Source: Starkeya sp. ORNL1 | Lineage (GTDB): Bacteria; Pseudomonadota; Alphaproteobacteria; Rhizobiales; Xanthobacteraceae | NCBI RefSeq assembly: GCF_012971745.1 | Contig: NZ_CP048834.1 | Coordinates: 3,596,001-3,660,000, forward strand | Direction: 5' to 3' | Length of the DNA stretch: 64,000 nt | Part shown: positions 58,623 through 64,000 of the stretch, piece after piece | Layout: each line of letters begins with the position of its first letter | Numbering within the stretch: position 1 is the first letter of the stretch | Translations under genes and position numbers: made by a program | The notes under the pieces: generated by a model | Seen by the model: only the letters and a program-made list of their open reading frames with translations | The model's database searches: none | Told to the model about the DNA's origin: nothing

Positions 58623-58722
58623 ACGTCATCCCGGCCGAGCGGAGCGAGAGCCGGGATCGCGTGAAGTCCCGCTCGGCACCTTCCTGCGATCCCGGATCGG
58701 CCTGCGGCCGTCCGGGATGACG
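58623..58722. repeat. Double family-A palindrome
   Basis: GACGTCATCCCGGCCGAGCG...GAGAGCCGGGATCGCG, then GCGATCCCGGATCGGCC...GGCCGTCCGGGATGACG. It lies between aroC and ribB, which share the minus strand. Confidence 0.77.
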
Positions 58723-58729
58723 CCTGGAA

Positions 58730-59842
58730 TTACCTGGAGAACGGCCACGCCACCGGCTCACCGACCTGGCCGCGTTGGCGCAGCAGGTGGTCGGCCAGCA
58801 CGCAAGCCACCATGGCCTCGCCGACCGGCACGGCGCGGATGCCGACGCACGGGTCGTGGCGCCCCTTGGTGACGATCTCGGCGTCCTCGCCATAGCGCGT
58901 CACGGTGCGGCGCGGGTTGAGGATGGAGGAGGTCGGCTTCACCGCGAAGCGCGCCACCACCGGCTGGCCGGTGGAGATGCCACCGAGAATGCCGCCGGCA
59001 TGATTGGCGAGGAAGATCGGGCGGCCGTCATTGCCCATGCGCATCTCGTCGGCATTGGCTTCGCCGGTCAGCGTCGCGGCCTCGAAGCCCTCGCCGATCT
59101 CGACGCCCTTCACCGCATTGATGCTCATCAGTGCTGCGGCGAGATCGGAATCGAGCTTGCCATAGATCGGCGCGCCGAGGCCGGGCGGCACGCCCTCGGC
59201 CACCACCTCGATCACCGCGCCGACCGAGGAGCCGGCCTTGCGGATGCCGTCGAGATAGGGCTCCATCTTTGCCGCGGCTTCGGCGTCCGGGCAGAAGAAG
59301 GGATTGCGGTCGATCTCGTCCCAGTCCCATTTGCCGCGATCAATGGCGATCTCGCCCATGCGCACCAGCGCGCCGCGCACGGTGACCTCGGGCAGCACCT
59401 TGCGGGCGATGGCGCCGGCGGCGACGCGGATCGCGGTCTCGCGCGCCGAGGAACGCCCGCCGCCACGATAGTCGCGAATGCCGTATTTCACGTCATAGGC
59501 GTAATCGGCATGGCCGGGGCGATAGCTCGCCGCGATCTCGGAATAATCCTTGGAGCGCTGGTCGACATTCTCGATCAGGAAGGCGATCGGCGTGCCGGTG
59601 GTGATGAACAATCCGTCCTCGCCCGGCAGCACGCCGGACAGAATCTTCACCTCGTCCGGCTCGCGGCGCTGGGTGGTGAAGCGCGACTGGCCGGGCCGTC
59701 GCTTGTCGAGCGCGCCCTGCATATCCTCCAGCCGGAAGGCGATGTTCGGCGGGCAGCCATCGATGACGCCGCCGATTGCCGGACCGTGGCTTTCGCCGAA
59801 GCTGGTAACGCGGAACAAATGGCCGAACGTGTTGTGGGACAT
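58730..59842 (-). CDS. aroC: Chorismate synthase
   Basis: FMN-dependent last enzyme of the shikimate pathway (370 aa). Visible are the N-terminal signature [66 protein letters not shown] and the later [23 protein letters not shown] stretch ([14 protein letters not shown]). Length is typical. It lies downstream of the spacer facing the divergent CNNM gene; ribB is further along the same strand. Confidence 0.95.
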   Translation of the reverse strand: MSHNTFGHLFRVTSFGESHGPAIGGVIDGCPPNIAFRLEDMQGALDKRRPGQSRFTTQRREPDEVKILSGVLPGEDGLFITTGTPIAFLIENVDQRSKDYSEIAASYRPGHADYAYDVKYGIRDYRGGGRSSARETAIRVAAGAIARKVLPEVTVRGALVRMGEIAIDRGKWDWDEIDRNPFFCPDAEAAAKMEPYLDGIRKAGSSVGAVIEVVAEGVPPGLGAPIYGKLDSDLAAALMSINAVKGVEIGEGFEAATLTGEANADEMRMGNDGRPIFLANHAGGILGGISTGQPVVARFAVKPTSSILNPRRTVTRYGEDAEIVTKGRHDPCVGIRAVPVGEAMVACVLADHLLRQRGQVGEPVAWPFSR

Positions 59843-60011
59843 GGCGTTCCAGCGGCAAGCAGAGGCGGGATCGCCGCGTTCTAGGCGGGTTGCGGGGAAG
59901 CGTCAAACCGCGGGCCACGTTACTCATCATGTATAGGCGGCAATGGCGCGCATCGCCAAACCGCGCAGCCGTGCTAAAGGTGGCGGATATTGAGGCTGCT
60001 TGCGACCCTAG

Positions 60012-61331
60012 ATGCCGCTGTTCGAAATCGCCGTCGTCGTCCTGCTCGTTCTCGTGAACGGCGTCCTTGCCATGGCCGAATTATCGGTCGTCTCCTCGCG
60101 CCCGGCGCGGCTGCGTGCGCGCGCCGACCAGGGCTCGAAGGGCGCCCGCGCCGCGCTCGGGCTCGCCGCCGATCCCGGGCGGTTCCTCTCCACCGTGCAG
60201 ATCGGCATCACGCTGATCGGCATCCTCGCCGGCGCCTTCTCCGGCGCCACGCTCGGCGAATCGCTGGGCAACTGGCTGCAGACGCAGGGCCTCTCCCCAA
60301 GCGTCGCCCAGGGTGCCGGTTACGTCTTGGTGGTCGCCGCCATCACCTATTTCTCGCTCATCGTCGGTGAACTGATCCCGAAGCGCCTGGCTCTGCAGAG
60401 CCCGGAGAAGCTCGCCATCCTGGTAGCGCCGGCGATGGTGGTGCTCTCCCGGATCTCCGCACCCGCGGTATGGGCGCTCGACATCTCGACCCGCCTGGTG
60501 CTGCGCCTGCTTGGCGACCCGAACGCCGACCAGGCCAACAACGTCACCGACGAGGAGATCCGCGCCATCGTCGCCGAGGCCGAGACCGCCGGCGTCATCG
60601 ATCCCGACGAGCGCCGCATGATCGCCGGCGTGATGCGCCTGGCCGACCGGCCGGTGCGCGCGGTGATGACGCCGCGCACCGACGTCGACTGGATCGACCT
60701 CACCGACGATCCGGACGACGTCCGCCGTACCATCCGCGAGACCAAGCACACCCGCATGCCGGCCTGTGAGGGCACGCCGGAGGAATCCATCGGCGTCATA
60801 GACATACGCGACCTGCTGGAAGCCTATCTCGACGGCGCTACGCCCGACCCCCGCCAGTTCGTCAAGCCGGCCGCAGTGCTGGTGGAGACGGCGGGCGCGC
60901 TCGACGCCATGAAGGTGCTGCGCAACGCCGCCTCCCCGCTTGCGCTGGTGGTCGATGAGTACGGCTCGATGGTCGGGGTGCTGACCCCGGCGGACCTGCT
61001 CGACGCCATTGCCGGCACGGTGATCCTCAGCGAGGAGGGCCACCCCGGCCCGCATGTGGTGGAGCGCGCCGACGGTTCCTATCTGGTCGCCGGCGCCACG
61101 CCGACCGACGAACTCGCCGACCTGCTCGCCATCCGCATTCCGAGCGACGCCGGGTTCCACACCGCAGCCGGCTTCGCGCTCAATGTGCTGAAGTCGCTGC
61201 CGCAGGAGGGCACCGCGTTCGAGACCAATGGCTGGCGCTTCGAGGTGGTGGACATGGATGGGCGACGCATCGACAAATTGCTGGTCTCGCGCGCCGTCCC
61301 GGCGCGCCGCAGGGCACCGGTCGCCGGGTGA
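60012..61331 (+). CDS. CNNM/CorC-family membrane protein (hemolysin family)
   Basis: A 439-aa protein. The N-terminal DUF21/CNNM domain has three or four helices (FEIAVVVLLVLVNGVLAMAEL and TVQIGITLIGILAGAFSG, FSLIVGELIPKRLALQ). Two CBS units follow (around VMTPRTDVDWIDL and EYGSMVGVLTPADLLDAI), then a CorC/HlyC C-terminal domain (YLVAGATPTDELADLLAIRI). Such proteins take part in magnesium export or sensing; the hemolysin name is historical. It lies alone, converging on tadC with 6 bp between stops. Confidence 0.92.
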   Translation: MPLFEIAVVVLLVLVNGVLAMAELSVVSSRPARLRARADQGSKGARAALGLAADPGRFLSTVQIGITLIGILAGAFSGATLGESLGNWLQTQGLSPSVAQGAGYVLVVAAITYFSLIVGELIPKRLALQSPEKLAILVAPAMVVLSRISAPAVWALDISTRLVLRLLGDPNADQANNVTDEEIRAIVAEAETAGVIDPDERRMIAGVMRLADRPVRAVMTPRTDVDWIDLTDDPDDVRRTIRETKHTRMPACEGTPEESIGVIDIRDLLEAYLDGATPDPRQFVKPAAVLVETAGALDAMKVLRNAASPLALVVDEYGSMVGVLTPADLLDAIAGTVILSEEGHPGPHVVERADGSYLVAGATPTDELADLLAIRIPSDAGFHTAAGFALNVLKSLPQEGTAFETNGWRFEVVDMDGRRIDKLLVSRAVPARRRAPVAG

Positions 61332-61337
61332 CATCCG

Positions 61338-62312
61338 TCAGCGAATGGCCATCAGCTTGATGGCCGCCGGGCCGAGAATGACGATGAACAGTACCGGCAG
61401 GAAGAACAGGATCATCGGCACGGTGAGCTGAGGCGGCAGCGCAGCCGCCTTCTTCTCCGCCGCGCTCATGCGCAGGTCGCGATTCTCCTGCGCCAGCACG
61501 CGTAGCGTCTGGCCAAGCGGGGTGCCGTAGCGCTCAGACTGGATCAGCGCGGTGCACACTGCCCTCACCCCTTCGAGGTCAACGCGCTGCGCGAGATTCT
61601 CATAGGCTTGCCGGCGATCCGGCAGGAACGACAGCTCGGCAGTCGCCAGCGTCAGTTCCTCGGCGAGATCGACCGACTGCGCGCCGATCTCCTTGCTCAC
61701 CCGCTGGAAGGCGGTCTCGATCGACATGCCGGATTCGACGCAGATCAGCATCAGGTCCAGCGCATCCGGGAAGGCCCGGCGGATGGAGAATTGCCGGCGC
61801 TGGATCTTGTTGGCGAGGAACAGGTCCGGCGCCTTGAGGCCGAGATACGCGGCGAAGATGACGGCGCCGAGCCGCATGATGGCCGGATAATCCGGCGGCG
61901 CCAGCACGAAGAGATAGAGCGCCGACACCAGGATCAGCGCGATCGGCACCACCATGCGGAAGAACAGATAGACGACATAGGGGCTCTGCCCCCGATAGCC
62001 CGCCTTCATCAAGGTGAGGCGGACATGCTCCTCGCCCAGCCATTTGCGCAGGTTCAGTTGCTCCACTGCCTGCTGCATGTAGGCCTTAGGCGCCTTGCGC
62101 AGCTCGATCTTCTCCTGGCCGCGGGCGAGGCGCTCACGCTCCCGGGCGCGGATACGGTCGCGCTCGATGGCGACGGTGCGCATGCGCTTCTCGAGATCAT
62201 CCGACAGATAGGGCATGGCGAAGGTGAACACCGTCGCCACCGCCGCGATCATGGTGAACAGCGTCGCCATGAACTGGACGTCGTGCAGCTTATCGATGAT
62301 CGCATCGACCAT
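61338..62312 (-). CDS. tadC: Tad pilus inner-membrane protein TadC
   Basis: A 324-aa type II secretion F-family protein. Membrane helices lie at the start (FMATLFTMIAAVATVFTFAMPYL), in the middle (IALILVSALYLFVLAPPDY) and at the end (QLTVPMILFFLPVLFIVILGPAAIKLM). The F domain includes AFPDALDLMLICVESGMSIE and AEELTLATAELSFLPDRR. It forms, with TadB, the platform of the Tad/Flp pilus. It follows tadB by about 50 bp. Confidence 0.92.
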   Translation of the reverse strand: MVDAIIDKLHDVQFMATLFTMIAAVATVFTFAMPYLSDDLEKRMRTVAIERDRIRARERERLARGQEKIELRKAPKAYMQQAVEQLNLRKWLGEEHVRLTLMKAGYRGQSPYVVYLFFRMVVPIALILVSALYLFVLAPPDYPAIMRLGAVIFAAYLGLKAPDLFLANKIQRRQFSIRRAFPDALDLMLICVESGMSIETAFQRVSKEIGAQSVDLAEELTLATAELSFLPDRRQAYENLAQRVDLEGVRAVCTALIQSERYGTPLGQTLRVLAQENRDLRMSAAEKKAAALPPQLTVPMILFFLPVLFIVILGPAAIKLMAIR

Positions 62313-62364
62313 GGGTGGCGCCTAGACTACTGCGAAGGAGAGCATGATGTTTTCGGCGTCATGC

Positions 62365-63345
62365 TCAGAAGTCGAAATTGATCATCTTGCGCATCACGAG
62401 GATGCCGGTGAACATCCAGAACGCTGATCCTGCGAGCATCAACCGGCCGAGCGGCTCGGTCCACAAGAGCGCGATGTAGGACGGCGTCGAGAGATAGACG
62501 AGCAGCATCACCGCGATCGGCAGCGAGCCGATGATGGCGGCGGAAGCCTTGGCCTCCATGCTCATCGCCTGGATCTTCTCCTGCATCTTCCGCCGCTCGC
62601 GCAGCACGCGGGAGAGATTGCCGAGCGTCTCGGAAAGATTGCCGCCGGACTTCGCCTGGATCGACACGACGATGGTGAAGAAGCTGGTCTCGGCGAGTGG
62701 CACGCGCTCGAACAGCCGGGCGCAGGCATCGGACAGCGGAATGCCGAGCGCCTGGGTCTCGACGATGTGGCGGAATTCGCCGCGCACCGGCTCCTGGGAT
62801 TCGGAGGCGACGACGCGGATGCAGTCGCCGAGCGGCAGGCCGGATTTCACGCCCCGCACGATGACATCCACCGCATTGGGGAATTCACGCAGGAATTTCT
62901 GCTCGCGCCGCTTCTTCAGCCAGTTCAGCAGCCAGCGCGGCAGGCCGAAGCCGGCGACGAAGCCCACACCGAGGGCGAGATAGATCGGCCAGCGGAAGAT
63001 GACGGCCAGCAGCAGAGCGAGGATGCCGAGCACCACGCTGATGATGAGGAAGCGCTGACGGCTCCAGGTCAGCCCGGCCTGGGTGATGCGCACCTGCAGC
63101 GGCGGTCGGCGCGCATTGCGGCGCCGCGCATCGAGCTCCTTCAGCGATTCCTCGACCTGCTGGCGGCGCGTGACAGCAGGATCAGGCGCGCCGCGCTTGG
63201 TCCGGCGCACCACGGCGTCGGTCATGGCGACGTCGCGCATGCGCCGCTCGGCCGCCCGCTCCCCGGAGAGCAGCGGGAAGATGAAGACATAGGCGAGGCC
63301 GCCGGCAGCGAGCGTGGCGAGCAGCGGAACCCAGAGCCCCTCCAT
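62365..63345 (-). CDS. tadB: Tad pilus inner-membrane protein TadB
   Basis: A 326-aa F-family protein with helices near the N-terminus (LWVPLLATLAAGGLAYVFIFP), in the middle (FLIISVVLGILALLLAVIF) and at the C-terminus (AAIIGSLPIAVMLLVYLS). The F domain reads EFPNAVDVIVRGVKSGLPLGDC and AKSGGNLSETLGNLSRVLRER, as in TadB. It sits 5 bp downstream of the TadA ATPase gene, in the canonical tadA-tadB-tadC order. Confidence 0.93.
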   Translation of the reverse strand: MEGLWVPLLATLAAGGLAYVFIFPLLSGERAAERRMRDVAMTDAVVRRTKRGAPDPAVTRRQQVEESLKELDARRRNARRPPLQVRITQAGLTWSRQRFLIISVVLGILALLLAVIFRWPIYLALGVGFVAGFGLPRWLLNWLKKRREQKFLREFPNAVDVIVRGVKSGLPLGDCIRVVASESQEPVRGEFRHIVETQALGIPLSDACARLFERVPLAETSFFTIVVSIQAKSGGNLSETLGNLSRVLRERRKMQEKIQAMSMEAKASAAIIGSLPIAVMLLVYLSTPSYIALLWTEPLGRLMLAGSAFWMFTGILVMRKMINFDF

Positions 63346-63350
63346 GGCGC

Positions 63351-64000
63351 TCAGCTCCGTATCGGCTCGGCGAGCTCGGCGGCGTCGAGCGCCTTCGCCA
63401 GCCGCACATCCTCGCCATAATATCTGGCGCGGTCCCAGAAGCGCGGCCGGCCGATGCCGGTCGAACGATGACGGCCGAGGATTCGGCCGTGGGCGTCCTC
63501 GCCGAGCATCTCGTAGACGAACAGGTCCTGGGTGATGATGACGTCGCCCTCCATCCCCAGCACCTCGGTGATGTGGGTGATGCGGCGCGAGCCGTCGCGC
63601 AGGCGCGCCGCCTGCACGATGATGTCGATGGAGGAGACAATCATCTCGCGCAGCGTGCGCGAGGGCAGCGCGAAGCCGCCCATGGTGATCATGGATTCAA
63701 GACGCGACATCGCCTCGCGCGGCGAGTTGGCGTGCAACGTGCCCATCGAGCCGTCATGGCCGGTGTTCATCGCCTGCAAGAGGTCGAATGCCTCGGGTCC
63801 GCGCACCTCGCCGACGATGATGCGCTCGGGCCGCATGCGCAGGCAGTTTCGCACCAGATCGCGCATCGTCACCTGGCCCTCGCCTTCGAGGTTCGGTGGC
63901 CGCGTTTCCAACCGCACCACATGCGGCTGCTGGAGCTGCAATTCCGCGGCGTCCTCGCAGGTGATGACGCGCTCGTCGTCGTCAATATAGCGGGTGAGAC
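63351..64000 (-). CDS. tadA: Tad pilus secretion ATPase TadA/CpaF (5' end cut by window)
   Basis: The visible 216 codons are the C-terminal part of the CpaF/TadA hexameric ATPase that powers Flp pilus assembly. Recognisable are [20 protein letters not shown] (Asp box-like), [28 protein letters not shown] (Walker B region) and [25 protein letters not shown] (His box). Walker A lies beyond the window. The frame is open to the right edge. Further tad/cpa genes are expected outside. Confidence 0.93.
   Translation of the reverse strand, partial: LTRYIDDDERVITCEDAAELQLQQPHVVRLETRPPNLEGEGQVTMRDLVRNCLRMRPERIIVGEVRGPEAFDLLQAMNTGHDGSMGTLHANSPREAMSRLESMITMGGFALPSRTLREMIVSSIDIIVQAARLRDGSRRITHITEVLGMEGDVIITQDLFVYEMLGEDAHGRILGRHRSTGIGRPRFWDRARYYGEDVRLAKALDAAELAEPIRS

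Overview
The window looks like chromosomal DNA of a high-GC alphaproteobacterium of the order Hyphomicrobiales (Rhizobiales), most likely near Xanthobacteraceae (Ancylobacter/Starkeya/Azorhizobium type). This is inferred from gene content: the cell-cycle pair DivL and CcrM, an ATP synthase F0 operon with both b' and b subunits, a TsaE-kinase fusion, a RibB with a cysteine-poor RibA-like tail, mutY-DUF721-dsbA-smc neighbours, and four families of Rhizobiales-style intergenic palindromes. There is no phage, plasmid, integrase, insertion sequence, CRISPR array, rRNA or tRNA that I can see. Almost everything is housekeeping, with a few accessory modules.

Layout. 1-9.5 kb (minus strand): tsaE-kinase fusion, divL, cysK with an Rrf2 regulator, dut-coaBC, ubiB-ubiE. 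9.7-14 kb: a DUF2076 protein with a GYGQQ low-complexity segment, an L,D-transpeptidase, a small lipoprotein, a GNAT acetyltransferase and a drug/metabolite exporter. 14-20 kb: a four-gene LivJ/LivHM/LivG/LivF-type ABC importer with a fused permease, a MarR regulator with a palindromic operator, and an Asp/Glu/hydantoin-type racemase. 20-25 kb: a GGDEF-EAL protein, then a PstS-like binding protein overlapping a chemoreceptor-like protein whose signalling tip is degenerate. 25-28 kb: a two-gene redox module (cytochrome b561 fused to an ethylbenzene-dehydrogenase-like heme domain, plus a 2Fe-2S/flavin reductase) with a 29-bp perfect palindrome upstream. 28.4-29.2 kb: remnants of a divergent exporter/Lrp gene pair whose 5' halves were lost together.

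29.3-38.5 kb: dsbA, DUF721, mutY, a GST, ccrM, a FUSC-like membrane protein and smc. 38.6-45.1 kb: a 3-hydroxyisobutyrate-dehydrogenase-like enzyme, an arsR-SRPBCC pair, the atpI-atpB-atpE-atpF'-atpF operon with a clear promoter and terminator, and a SleB-like cell-wall hydrolase. 45.4-56.2 kb: tsaC, an HDAC-family deacetylase, xseB, DUF1284/DUF1272, a membrane hydrolase plus isoprenylcysteine-methyltransferase-like pair, dxs, tlyA, a DUF1097 protein and a TrmA/RlmD-type methyltransferase. 56.2-64 kb: a DUF1194 protein, HTH-RibB, aroC, a CNNM/CorC protein and the tadC-tadB-tadA part of a Tad pilus cluster that runs off the window.

How the parts relate. tsaE and tsaC both serve t6A tRNA modification. 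divL and ccrM both belong to alphaproteobacterial cell-cycle control, and smc handles chromosome segregation. ubiB and ubiE serve ubiquinone synthesis, dxs isoprenoid supply, and the F0 operon respiration. The best candidates for undescribed biology are the cytochrome b561/heme-domain module with its palindrome, the binding-protein/degenerate-chemoreceptor pair, the HTH-RibB fusion, the membrane hydrolase/methyltransferase pair and the GYGQQ protein. All functional statements come from reading motifs by eye; no database search was run.
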